NCBI GenBank assembly: GCA_964630785.1
Contig: CAZVZG010000003.1
Span: forward strand, 141,783-205,782
Source of the DNA: JADLCX01 sp964630785
Lineage (GTDB): Bacteria > Planctomycetota > Phycisphaerae > Phycisphaerales > UBA1924
Direction of reading: 5' to 3'
Length of the DNA stretch: 64,000 nucleotides
This document shows positions 32,192 through 40,812 of this stretch, one piece after another; position 1 is the first letter of the stretch, and the number at the start of each line of letters is the position of its first letter. A program made the position numbers and the translations under genes. The notes below the pieces were generated by a model, which made no database searches, was not told where the DNA came from, and saw only the letters and a program-made list of their open reading frames with translations.

Positions 32192-33208
32192 ATGTCGAGC
32201 GTGACCGCCCCCGTCCCATCGTCCGAGCCTTCACCGGATCGAGCCGGGGACGGTGCCGCGCCCGCGAAGCGGCCGGGGGCGCTGACCGCCCGCGACATGG
32301 GCCACCTGCGGGTGCTGGAGGCGGAGTCGATCCACGTCATGCGCGAGGTGGCCGCGGAGTTTGAGCGACCGGCCCTGCTCTTCAGCGGCGGCAAAGACTC
32401 GATCGTGATGGTGCACCTAGCGCTGAAGGCCTTCAGGCCCGCCCGCCTGCCCTTCCCGCTGCTGCACATCGACACCGGGCACAACTTCCCGGAAGCGATC
32501 GAGTTCCGCGACAGGCTGGCCGAGCGGCTGGGCGAGCGCCTGATCGTGCGGTACGTCGAGGACGCGATCCGCTGCGGCCGCGCGAGCGAGGACCCCGGCC
32601 CGAGTCCCAGCCGCAATCGGGCCCAGATCCCCGCGCTGCTCGACGCGATCGCGGAACTGAAGCTCGACGCGCTCTTCGGCGGGGCCCGACGCGACGAAGA
32701 AAAAGCCCGGGCCAAGGAGCGGATCTTCTCGTTCCGCGACGACTTCGGTCAATGGGACCCCCGCAACCAACGGCCGGAGCTCTGGAACCTGTACAACGGG
32801 CGGGTTCGGCGCGGGACCGACGGAACGGGCGGAGGCGAGCACATCCGCGTGTTCCCGCTGAGCAACTGGACCGAGCTTGACGTTTGGCAATACATCGCGA
32901 TGGAGAAGATCGCGATCCCGAGCATTTATTACTCGCACGAGCGCGACGTGGTGATCCGCAAGGGGCAGATTTGCCCGATCTCGCACTTCTTCCCTCTCCG
33001 TCCGGGCGAGTCGTCGGTGCGGAAGATCGTGCGCTTCCGGACGGTGGGGGACATGACGTGCACCGCGGGCGTGGAATCGCCGGCGAGCACGATCGAGGAC
33101 ATCGTCGATGAGATCGCCGCGGCCCGCACCAGCGAGCGCGGCGCGAGGCTCGACGACACGTTCAGCGAGGCGGCGATGGAGGACCGAAAGAAGGAAGGTT
33201 ACTTCTGA
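32192..33208 (+). CDS. cysD: Sulfate adenylyltransferase subunit 2
   Basis: A 338-residue ATP-pyrophosphatase-type subunit that, with CysN, makes adenosine 5'-phosphosulfate from sulfate and ATP. P-loop-like LLFSGGKDSIVMVHLALK (about residue 65), RLPFPLLHIDTGHNFPE, LFGGARRDEEKARAKERIFSFRD, and PLSNWTELDVWQYIAMEKI, all family signatures. The ATG at 32192 has GGAGG upstream; a longer start at 32120 (362 residues) lacks a site. CysN follows after 69 bp. A proline- and Ala-rich tail of 30-odd residues precedes the conserved core. Confidence 0.93.
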   Translation: MSSVTAPVPSSEPSPDRAGDGAAPAKRPGALTARDMGHLRVLEAESIHVMREVAAEFERPALLFSGGKDSIVMVHLALKAFRPARLPFPLLHIDTGHNFPEAIEFRDRLAERLGERLIVRYVEDAIRCGRASEDPGPSPSRNRAQIPALLDAIAELKLDALFGGARRDEEKARAKERIFSFRDDFGQWDPRNQRPELWNLYNGRVRRGTDGTGGGEHIRVFPLSNWTELDVWQYIAMEKIAIPSIYYSHERDVVIRKGQICPISHFFPLRPGESSVRKIVRFRTVGDMTCTAGVESPASTIEDIVDEIAAARTSERGARLDDTFSEAAMEDRKKEGYF

Positions 33209-33277
33209 ATAGCGGATGTGGGATAGCGGATAGCGGATGGAGGGTTGAGGTGGTGTTGGGCGGTGAATGGGATCGCG

Positions 33278-34690
33278 ATGACTCAACGAGGAAGCGAGAG
33301 CGTGGTGGTGGGGACGGGGGTGGGGGTGGGGGTGCGCCCGGTCGTGCGGATCGATCTGGGCGACGAGACTTCCGCCGCGCACGCCGCGTCCGGTGATTCG
33401 GATTCTCGTCCCATGGACCTTCTGCGGCTCATCACCTGCGGCTCGGTGGACGACGGCAAGTCCACGCTCATCGGCCGCCTGCTCTACGACGCCAAGAGCA
33501 TCCACCAGGACCAGTGGGAGGCGGTGCACCGATCAAGCCTCAAGCGGGGTGACGCTCGCGTGGACCTGGCCATGCTCACCGACGGTCTGCGGGCCGAGCG
33601 CGAGCAGGGGATCACGATCGACGTGGCGTACAGGTATTTCTCAACGCCGCGGAGGAAGTTCATCCTCGCCGACACGCCCGGGCACGCGCAGTACACCCGC
33701 AACATGGCGACGGGCGCGAGCACGGCGGACCTGGCGATCATCCTTATCGACGCGAGACAGGGCGTGCTGGAGCAGACGCGCCGGCACGCGTACATCGCCG
33801 CGCTTCTGGGCATCGGCCATCTGGTCGTGTGCGTGAACAAGATGGACCTGGTGGGGTGGGACCGGGCCGTGTTCGAGCGGATCCGCGCCGAGTTCGAGGC
33901 GTTCTCCCGCTCCGGCGGGGTGTTCCGCAAGTCGGAGACGACTTTCCTCCCCGTATCGGCGCTCAACGGCGACAACATCGTCACGCGCTCGACCAGCACG
34001 CCGTGGTACACCGGGCCCGCCCTGCTGGAGCACATCGAGACGGTGCCGGCACGCCCCTTGGCGACATTCCCGCACGCGAGGTTCTTCGTGCAATGGGTGA
34101 TCCGGCCGCAGAGCGACGACGCTGGCCTGCACGACTACCGCGGGTACGGCGGCCAGGTCGCGGCCGGCGAGCTGGCGGTGGGTGACGAGGTGGTCGCCCT
34201 CCCAGCCGGGCAGCGGTCGCGGGTGGCTCGCATCCACTTGGGCGACGTGGAGCTACGCGCCTGCCGACCGCCGCAGTCGGTGTCGATCCTGCTGGAGCAC
34301 GACCTGGACATCTCGCGCGGCGACATCCTGGTGAACGCGCCGGCGAACGGGGCAACGGACACGCTGCCGAAGGTCGCCCGCGAGTTCGAGGCCGAGGTCG
34401 TTTGGATGGGGGAGCAGGGGCTGGAGCCTTCGAGACGCTACATCATCAAGCACGGCACACGGTACGTCCGCGCGATCCTCGGGCCGGTGCACAGCCGCCT
34501 GAACATCCACACGCTGCAAGAGGATGAGGGCGCGACACGGCTGGGCCTGAACGAGATCGGGCGGGTAGGGGTGAAGCTGGCCTCGACGATCGCGTTCGAC
34601 CCCTACGCCCAGTGCCGCACGACGGGAGCGTTCATCATCATCGACGAGGCGACGAACAACACGGTGGGGGCGGGGATGATCGGGGCCTGA
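33278..34690 (+). CDS. cysN: Sulfate adenylyltransferase subunit 1 (GTPase)
   Basis: A 470-residue EF-Tu-like GTPase that drives the CysD reaction. G1 CGSVDDGKSTLIGRLLYD (about residue 58), the ITIDVAYRYF switch, ADTPGHAQYTRNMATGAS (G3), and CVNKMDLVGW (G4). Domain II/III include RFFVQWVIRPQS and ILVNAPANG. No fused APS kinase domain is present. The N-terminus has a Val/Gly-rich run (VVVGTGVGVGVRP) from a G-rich tract at 33302-33336. The ATG at 33278 is preferred; another is at 33245. Part of the cysDN pair. Confidence 0.93.
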   Translation: MTQRGSESVVVGTGVGVGVRPVVRIDLGDETSAAHAASGDSDSRPMDLLRLITCGSVDDGKSTLIGRLLYDAKSIHQDQWEAVHRSSLKRGDARVDLAMLTDGLRAEREQGITIDVAYRYFSTPRRKFILADTPGHAQYTRNMATGASTADLAIILIDARQGVLEQTRRHAYIAALLGIGHLVVCVNKMDLVGWDRAVFERIRAEFEAFSRSGGVFRKSETTFLPVSALNGDNIVTRSTSTPWYTGPALLEHIETVPARPLATFPHARFFVQWVIRPQSDDAGLHDYRGYGGQVAAGELAVGDEVVALPAGQRSRVARIHLGDVELRACRPPQSVSILLEHDLDISRGDILVNAPANGATDTLPKVAREFEAEVVWMGEQGLEPSRRYIIKHGTRYVRAILGPVHSRLNIHTLQEDEGATRLGLNEIGRVGVKLASTIAFDPYAQCRTTGAFIIIDEATNNTVGAGMIGA

Positions 34691-34699
34691 AATCCAATA

Positions 34700-35221
34700 T
34701 CAGGTCTGGTGGGCCGGGGATTCCGCCGCGAGCAGCTCCGCGTACCCGCACGCGATCGGCTCGCCCATCGTCGGGCCGAACGCGCGGCGCAGCTCGTCGA
34801 CCATGTTGTGGCAATCGGCGAGGTTGTGGGCCGTCGTCACGATCGCCTCGAACTCGATGAAGTGACCGAGGCCTTCGACCTCGTCGAGGTGGATCCGCAC
34901 ACCCTGGTACATGTGCAGGGCGCGGCTCTTCTTGACCACCACCCAGACCGGGAGCGGGCTTGCGCCGAAACGCTCGATCGCCTGCGCCTCGGTGTAGAGG
35001 GTGTAGCTGGAGAGCTTCGGGCGTGTCCGGTTGGGCCGGTTGTAGAAGATGTATTCGGTCGGGGCGCCGGGCGTCTCCCGCTTCTTCAGCTTGGCGTCGG
35101 GCACGCGAAAGTACGTGTCGGTCTGTTGGAGGGTCCCGATCGAATCAGCGCCGATCGAGCCGCAGATCGTGCGGGCCAGCGCAGGGTCTCGCAACTCGGC
35201 TTTGAATTCAACGTTCTGCAT
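34700..35221 (-). CDS. CYTH-domain protein (CyaB/class IV cyclase-like)
   Basis: A 173-residue protein of the CYTH triphosphate-tunnel superfamily. It starts MQNVEFKAELRDP, the N-V-E-x-K-A form of the family's N-terminal signature, and continues with TYFRVPDAKLKKRET, YIFYNRPNRTRPKLSSY and VRIHLDEVEGLGHFIEFEA. Members bind polyphosphate-type substrates: class IV adenylate cyclases, thiamine triphosphatases or unknowns. The substrate cannot be told here. The ATG at 35221 begins the conserved motif. It converges on cysN with a 9-bp gap and follows ligA on the same strand after a 68-bp gap. Confidence 0.85.
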   Translation of the reverse strand: MQNVEFKAELRDPALARTICGSIGADSIGTLQQTDTYFRVPDAKLKKRETPGAPTEYIFYNRPNRTRPKLSSYTLYTEAQAIERFGASPLPVWVVVKKSRALHMYQGVRIHLDEVEGLGHFIEFEAIVTTAHNLADCHNMVDELRRAFGPTMGEPIACGYAELLAAESPAHQT

Positions 35222-35289
35222 GACGGGCGGGAGCATATCCCAAAGTCCGCATGCCTGCACGCCGGAAAGAGCGGCCGGTGGCCGTTCGC

Positions 35290-37551
35290 CTACAGCCGCA
35301 CGCCCGCGGCCCGCAACTCTTTCAGCAGACGGTCTTCCTCCCAGACTTCCACGCCGAGCTCGCGGGCTTTGTCAAGCTTACTGCCCGCCTCGCGCCCAAC
35401 GATCACCACGCTGGTCTTGGACGAGACGGAACCGCTCACTTTGGCCCCGAGCCCTTCAAGGAGGTCCTTGAGGTCCTCCCGTTCATAGTGGTCGAGCGTT
35501 CCCGTCATCACGATCGTCTTGCCGGTCAGCGGGCCGGCCGCGGCCCCGGCCTTGCCCTTGGATGGGTCCACGTAGTCCTTGCTGGTCAGGTCCACGCCCA
35601 CGCGGCGCAGATCGTCGAACGTCTTACGGGCCACCTTGCTGTGGAGGTAGTGGTAGACGACCGGGGCGGTCAGCGCGCCCAGGCCGGTCTCGGGAAGGTC
35701 CTTGCTGTCCTTGGGCAGGTTGTGCTTCTCTCGCTCGGCCTTGTTGTTCGCGGCGTCCTTTGGGCGGAGCCGCCACTCCTCGGCCGCGAGCAGCGCGTCG
35801 ATGTTGGGAAACAGGCGGGCCAGGGCTTTGGCGGTGGCGTCGCCGACGTGGCGGATGCCCATGCCTGCGAGAACCTTGCCGAGCCCGCGCCCTTTGGCAT
35901 CCTCGATGCCCTGCAGCAGGTTGTCCACTTTTTTCTCGCCCATGCGTTCGAGGGTGAGCAGGGCGTCGCGGTGTTCGTGCAGTCGAAAGACGTCCGCGAA
36001 GGTCTCCAGCGGGATTCGTGCGGCGGACTCCGGCACGCCGTTCTCGGCGCGTCGCGGATCGTCCTTCGGGAGCGCGGTCGCACGGATTTGGATAACCGTC
36101 TTTTCGCCCAGACCTTCGATGTCCATCTGCTTTCGTCCGGCGAACCAGATGATCTTTTCCTGAATCTGGGCCGGACACTCGGGGTTCACGCACCGGCGCG
36201 CGGTCTCGATCGATGGGTCGCGCTCGGCCTCCGGCGGTTCGATCTCGACGGGCCCGCCGCACTCGGGGCACTTGTCCGGCGGGGCGATCTTGTGGGCGTT
36301 TTTCGATCGCTTGTCCGTTACCGCGGAAACCACATACGGGATGATCTCACCGGCCTTTTCCACCTCCAGCGTGTCGCCGATGCGGATGTCCTTCTGCACG
36401 ATGTTGCCGTAGTTGTGCAGTGTGGCGTGCTGGACGGTGGTGCCCGCGAGCAGCACCGGCTCCATGACCGCCCGCGGCGTGATCTTGCCCGTCTTACCGA
36501 CCTGGGCGTCCACGCGGATGAGCCGGGTGGTCTTCCGTTCGGCGGGGTACTTGTACGCGATGAAGGCCCGCGGGCTCTTGGAGGTGATCCCGAGCTCCTC
36601 CTGCTGGGCGAACGAGTTGACGCGCACGACCACGCCGTCGATCGCGAAAGGCTGCCTGTGGCGGGCCGTATCGAACGCCTTGATCGCGTCGATCACTTTT
36701 CCGATTTCCGCGGTGACCACCAGCGGCTTGTTCGCGGGGATGCCCAGGTCGGCGACGTGATGAAGGAACTCGCTGTGCGACTCGGCGAATCCGGGATCGG
36801 AGACTTCGCCCTTTCCGTGGGCCACGAAGCCGAGACGTCGGGAAGCGGTAATCCGAGGGTCGAGCTGCTTGAGTGTGCCCGCCGCGGCGTTGCGGGGGTT
36901 CTGGAAGAGGTCCTCGCCCGCGGCCTCACGTTCGCGATTGACACGCTCGAACTCCTTGAGCGGAAAGAACACCTCGCCGCGCACTTCGAGCACGGCGGGC
37001 GGCCGGACCTTTCCGTGCAGCCTGAGCGGCACGGAGCGGAGCGTGCGGATATTCGCCGTCACATCGTCGCCCTTGACGCCGTCTCCTCGCGTCACGGCGC
37101 TCGCAAGCGATCCTTTTTCGTATCGGAGAGAGATGGCCACCCCGTCGATCTTCGGATCGGCGACCATCTCGATGCCGTTGGCCGCGTCACTGCCCCCAAA
37201 CAACTCCGTCGGGCTTCCGCCGCCCAGGTCTCGCGCCGTCCGCTCGTACCAGTCGAGCAGCCCCTTGTTCTTGCCCTTGCCCAGGTCATAGGTGTTGTCG
37301 ATGCTGAGCATGGGAACGGCGTGCGCGACGGTCTTGAACCCTCCAAGCACTTCGCCGCCGACGCGCCGGGTTGGGCTGTTGGGGTCGTCGAACTCGGGGT
37401 GCTCGGCCTCCAGTTGCTCCAGCTCCTTGAGCCCGGCGTCAAACTCGGCGTCCGACATGATCGGCGAAGCGTCGGCGTAGTACGCCCGGTTGGCCCGGTC
37501 GAGGAGGGCGCGGAGCTCGGCGATGCGGTGGCCGGCGGTTGGCTTGCTCAC
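35290..37551 (-). CDS. ligA: NAD-dependent DNA ligase
   Basis: A 753-residue ligase that seals nicks during replication and repair using NAD. Domain Ia has YYADASPIMSDAEFDAGLKELEQLE; the adenylation domain carries the catalytic Lys in ADPKIDGVAISLRYE and DLFQNPRNAAAGTLKQLD. The OB fold is followed by a four-Cys zinc finger (CPECGG ... CVNPECPAQ), helix-hairpin-helix repeats (GMGIRHVGDATAKALA), and a C-terminal BRCT domain (LTGKTIVMTGTL to ELRAAGVRL). It is longer than E. coli LigA because of inserted segments before the BRCT domain. The start is taken as the GTG at 37551. Confidence 0.95.
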   Translation of the reverse strand: MSKPTAGHRIAELRALLDRANRAYYADASPIMSDAEFDAGLKELEQLEAEHPEFDDPNSPTRRVGGEVLGGFKTVAHAVPMLSIDNTYDLGKGKNKGLLDWYERTARDLGGGSPTELFGGSDAANGIEMVADPKIDGVAISLRYEKGSLASAVTRGDGVKGDDVTANIRTLRSVPLRLHGKVRPPAVLEVRGEVFFPLKEFERVNREREAAGEDLFQNPRNAAAGTLKQLDPRITASRRLGFVAHGKGEVSDPGFAESHSEFLHHVADLGIPANKPLVVTAEIGKVIDAIKAFDTARHRQPFAIDGVVVRVNSFAQQEELGITSKSPRAFIAYKYPAERKTTRLIRVDAQVGKTGKITPRAVMEPVLLAGTTVQHATLHNYGNIVQKDIRIGDTLEVEKAGEIIPYVVSAVTDKRSKNAHKIAPPDKCPECGGPVEIEPPEAERDPSIETARRCVNPECPAQIQEKIIWFAGRKQMDIEGLGEKTVIQIRATALPKDDPRRAENGVPESAARIPLETFADVFRLHEHRDALLTLERMGEKKVDNLLQGIEDAKGRGLGKVLAGMGIRHVGDATAKALARLFPNIDALLAAEEWRLRPKDAANNKAEREKHNLPKDSKDLPETGLGALTAPVVYHYLHSKVARKTFDDLRRVGVDLTSKDYVDPSKGKAGAAAGPLTGKTIVMTGTLDHYEREDLKDLLEGLGAKVSGSVSSKTSVVIVGREAGSKLDKARELGVEVWEEDRLLKELRAAGVRL

Positions 37552-37619
37552 GCGGGGATGGTAACGGATCCGACAGTCCCGGAGCCGCACAGCCGATCGC
37601 GGGTCGATACCATGCGCCC

Positions 37620-38498
37620 ATGAGCGGACCCGCCCAGATCATCGACGGAAAGGCGCTCGCCCAGCACCACCGCGAATCGATCGCGCGCCGGGTGATGGCC
37701 CTGCGAGACCGCGGGCGCACTGTCCGGCTCGACGCGCTGCTCGTGGGCGCGGGCGACACCGCGGCCAGGCAATACGCCGAGAGCCAGGGCCGGACCTGCC
37801 GCGACCTCGACATCGAGTACGTGCTCCATGACCTGCCGGAGGGCTCGACCTACGACGACCTGGCCGGGCGCGTGCTGCTCTTGAACACCAAGGACGAGGT
37901 GTCGGCGGTCATGGTGCACATGCCGCTGCCACCGGCGATCGATTCCTACTCGATCCAGAAGCTGATCGCGCCAGACAAGGACGTCGAGGGCGTGAACCCG
38001 GCGAACATCGGCAACGTGGTGTACGGCCGCTCGTCGCTGGCGCCGTGCACCGCGCTGGCCGTGATCAAGATGATCGAGCACACGGGCGCCAACCTCCGGG
38101 GAAAGACCGCGGTCGTGGTCGGGGCGAGCAACCACGTCGGCAAGCCGATCGCGGTGCTGCTCATGCGCCAGGACGCCACCGTGATCTCGTGCAACGTGTG
38201 GACACCGGAAATCGAGTCGATGATGTGTAAGGCGGACGTGCTGGTCGCGGCCGCGGGCGTTCCGGGGCTCGTCACCGGGGCGAACGTCAAGCCCGGCGCC
38301 GTCGTAGTGGACGTGGGGGTGAACCGTGTGACCGGCCCGGACGGTCGTACGCGAACGGTGGGGGACGTGGATTTCGAGCCGGTTCGGGTCGCTCTAGGCG
38401 GGGAAGGCTGGATTACGCCCGTCCCGGGAGGGGTTGGACCGATGACCGTGGCGATGCTGCTCTTGAACGTGGTTCAGGCGGCCGAAGGGGCGGGATAA
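37620..38498 (+). CDS. folD: FolD-like methylenetetrahydrofolate dehydrogenase, cyclohydrolase residues altered
   Basis: A 292-residue FolD-family protein. NADP-binding VVVGASNHVGKPIAVLLM and the C-terminal GGVGPMTVAMLLLNVVQA are intact. At the cyclohydrolase/dehydrogenase active site the usual Y-V-x-x-K reads YAESQ (Gln at residue 56), and the usual VQLPLP reads VHMPLP (His at 100); KDVDG reads KDVEG. In bifunctional FolD the Lys is essential for cyclohydrolase activity, so this protein may be dehydrogenase only, or act on a different carrier. The ATG at 37620 begins MSGPAQIIDGKALA. It is divergent from ligA. Family call is firm; altered chemistry is inferred. Confidence 0.85.
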   Translation: MSGPAQIIDGKALAQHHRESIARRVMALRDRGRTVRLDALLVGAGDTAARQYAESQGRTCRDLDIEYVLHDLPEGSTYDDLAGRVLLLNTKDEVSAVMVHMPLPPAIDSYSIQKLIAPDKDVEGVNPANIGNVVYGRSSLAPCTALAVIKMIEHTGANLRGKTAVVVGASNHVGKPIAVLLMRQDATVISCNVWTPEIESMMCKADVLVAAAGVPGLVTGANVKPGAVVVDVGVNRVTGPDGRTRTVGDVDFEPVRVALGGEGWITPVPGGVGPMTVAMLLLNVVQAAEGAG

Positions 38499-38695
38499 GC
38501 GGCAGACGGGCACGAGACGCTTCTGACACCGGTTTGACGCCGCAGAAACGGCCATATCCGGGCGGGAAATGCGTTGACTCAGGCGGGAGGGGGGGCTTGA
38601 ATTGGCGATAAGGGGATGTTCGGGGCCGAAATGGACACGGGTCCGCGGCCGTCCGGAAACCCATTCATGCTGCACGGACAGCAGAAGGACGGGCC

Positions 38696-39040
38696 ATGAC
38701 CACGCTTGCGTTCATCCAGAACATGTCGATGATGGAGTGGCTGATCCTGCTCGCGCTGGGGCTGCTGCTCTTCGGGCGCCGCTTGCCGGAGGTGGGGCGA
38801 AGCCTCGGCAAGGGCATCGTCGAGTTCAAGAAGGGCCTTTCGGGCATCGAAGACGACGTGAACAACGCCGTGCACCGGCAGACCCAGCCGCCGGCGAACC
38901 TGCCCCCGCCTCCTCCGCCGCAGCAACAGCAGTACGGCCAGAACCAGCATTACCAGTCCGCCACACCGCCGAAGGTGAGTTCGCCGACCACGGCGACCGG
39001 CGGCGATGCGCGGGTGAGCCGCGCGGATGTGGTTGACTGA
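38696..39040 (+). CDS. tatA: Sec-independent translocase subunit TatA/E
   Basis: A 114-residue protein: short N-terminus, one membrane helix (EWLILLALGLLLFG), then the hallmark FGRRLPEVGRSLGKGIVEFKKGL amphipathic helix, and a Pro/Gln-rich tail. It forms the pore of the twin-arginine pathway in the inner membrane with TatC elsewhere. Starts at ATG 38696 with AAGGACGG upstream. About 200 bp separate it from folD. Confidence 0.92.
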   Translation: MTTLAFIQNMSMMEWLILLALGLLLFGRRLPEVGRSLGKGIVEFKKGLSGIEDDVNNAVHRQTQPPANLPPPPPPQQQQYGQNQHYQSATPPKVSSPTTATGGDARVSRADVVD

Positions 39041-39114
39041 ACTTCGTGGTTCGGGCGCGGCCGTCGGCTCGGCGCGGTTTGTTCCGCGTGGCGGTATGCC
39101 TATATTCCGGTGAC

Positions 39115-39189
39115 GCCGAGGTAGCTCAGCTGGTTTAGAGCGCTGGATTCATAACCCGGAGGTCGGCGGTTCGAGTCCGCCCCTCGGCA
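39115..39189 (+). tRNA. tRNA-Met (anticodon CAT)
   Basis: Acceptor GCCGAGG pairs with CCTCGGC, anticodon loop TTCATAA (anticodon CAT), T loop TTCGAGT, variable arm GGTC. It lacks the initiator-type unpaired 1-72 position (G1 pairs with C72), so it is elongator Met, or possibly an Ile2 tRNA whose wobble C is modified. Confidence 0.92.
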
Positions 39190-39332
39190 TTTCGAGAACA
39201 CAGGATCGCTTCGTTCGATCAGCGCCCGTCGGGCCACCGGTGCATCCAACCGGAAGGCCGGACGGGTGGTTTGTCTTTAGTTTTCGTGGCGGCGCGGCGA
39301 GGCGTCGAGCCACACGACGCGTTCAGACCCAG

Positions 39333-40529
39333 TTACGGGCACTCGCTGGTCCAACTCGCCGGGTCCGCTCCCATTTTCTCTCCGAGAATGGCGAGGTCTT
39401 CCATCGTCTCCTTCTGGAACACGCCGGGCTTGGGCGCCCTCCACTGGTTGGGGATGGCCATCAGGTGGACTTCCGCGTCCACGTGATCGCGGACGCGCAT
39501 GAGTTCCACGAGCGCCATGAGGTGCCGGATCGAGGTCACGGTCGAGGATCGGATCGCGACCTCCACACTCCGCGAGATCACCGGCACCCACGACGGCTGC
39601 ACGGTGGTTGGGGGCGATTGGAGCTGGTTGTTCACGATCACCCAATACCGGGTCTTAGGCACTGGCAAGTCCGGCGCCATTCGCCGCCACACGGCGGGCA
39701 GCGACTCGTCTGCCTTCATCGAGCCACCGTAGATGATGTTAGTGGTGACGCCGCCGTCCACGAAGTACATACCGTCGACTTCTCGCGGTGGGAACGCGCC
39801 CGGGATGCCCGCCGAGGCCAGCAGCATCTGGTGCACCCGGTCGATGTCGCCGGTCTGGATCGCCGTTTCACACGCACGCCCGATGTCGAACGGCCACTGC
39901 GAGCCGTCGTCGAGGTTCGTGGCGTTGACCACGCACAGGCGGCCGCGTGCAGCCTGCTCGGCGATGCGGCCCATCGAGTCGCGATCGATCGCAGCTTTCA
40001 AGTCCCTCTCCAACCCGGGCACCGTGGCGAACGACACGTTCGCGGGGAGGAAGAACAGCAGGCCGCGGTCTTTGACCCAGTCCGGCTTGGGATTCCTGTA
40101 GAGGTTCTCGACATGGTCGATGTCCGTCTCCGTTCCGAGAAACGCGAACGGGGCGATGAGCGCGCCGGTGCTCACGCCGAGCACCACGTCGAACTCGGGC
40201 CGTCTCAGCTCCGGCTGAGGAACCCGCCCCCAGCCTTTGAGCACGCCCGCACCGAAGGCCCCGTAGTCTCCGCCCCCGGAAAGGACGAGGACGTCGAACG
40301 TCGGCGGCGCGTGCGAGCGGCCCGCCTGGAAATCGACCATCTTTTGCCGAAGGTGTTCCACGACGGCGGGAAGCGCCCCGGCGCGGGACGCGGCGAGCTG
40401 GTCCGCGCACCGCTCGTGCATGGCCAGGAGCCCGGCCTCGTCCAGCGTCTTGCGGTGTGCGGCGCAGCCCTGAGCCACGACAACGGCGCCGACCAGCATC
40501 ATCGATACGATCGAACCGCGATTGAACAT
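39333..40529 (-). CDS. Patatin-like phospholipase, predicted lipoprotein
   Basis: A 398-residue patatin-family lipase/acyl hydrolase. The oxyanion loop GGGDYGAFGAGVLKGWG (about residue 85), nucleophile elbow GVSTGAL (Ser, about residue 120) and the catalytic Asp in VDGGVTTNI make the Ser-Asp dyad. The N-terminus MFNRGSIVSMMLVGAVVVAQ followed by GCAAH suggests a lipoprotein signal with Cys about residue 22, so it is anchored in a membrane facing the periplasm. It stands alone between tRNA-Met and lysC. The substrate is a lipid ester of unknown kind. Confidence 0.88.
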   Translation of the reverse strand: MFNRGSIVSMMLVGAVVVAQGCAAHRKTLDEAGLLAMHERCADQLAASRAGALPAVVEHLRQKMVDFQAGRSHAPPTFDVLVLSGGGDYGAFGAGVLKGWGRVPQPELRRPEFDVVLGVSTGALIAPFAFLGTETDIDHVENLYRNPKPDWVKDRGLLFFLPANVSFATVPGLERDLKAAIDRDSMGRIAEQAARGRLCVVNATNLDDGSQWPFDIGRACETAIQTGDIDRVHQMLLASAGIPGAFPPREVDGMYFVDGGVTTNIIYGGSMKADESLPAVWRRMAPDLPVPKTRYWVIVNNQLQSPPTTVQPSWVPVISRSVEVAIRSSTVTSIRHLMALVELMRVRDHVDAEVHLMAIPNQWRAPKPGVFQKETMEDLAILGEKMGADPASWTSECP

Positions 40530-40766
40530 GACCGGGTACTCCTGGACGGGTCTACGCGACGGGCGGTCGCATCACCGAGTGCAGCATATCGATGATTTCG
40601 CGTGCGAACTCGCCAGAGCGCTTCGGGACTCCGGGGAGCGAGACGGAGAGATGCGCGCGGAAGGCACCTTCTGGAGTGCCGGGTCGGTTCGGATTCCATG
40701 CGGGACAGACTCGGAACCCGCACAGCGGGAGCGCTGACTGCTCCCTCTCGACCTCGCACGCCGATA

Positions 40767-40794
40767 TTGACGACGTGCGGGGGGCATCTATTCT
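40767..40794 (+). promoter_or_regulatory. Candidate promoter of the aspartate kinase gene
   Basis: TTGACG (40767-40772) and TATTCT (40789-40794) with 16 bases between, then GGAGGA (40800-40805) as ribosome binding site before the GTG at 40813. The leader would be very short, so this is tentative. Confidence 0.35.
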
Positions 40795-40812
40795 TGGCCG
40801 GAGGATCGCCCC

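Noticed and set aside
35251..37623. A 790-codon plus-strand frame opposite ligA
   Set aside because: The minus strand encodes a full NAD-dependent ligase with all domains; the plus frame is its mirror.
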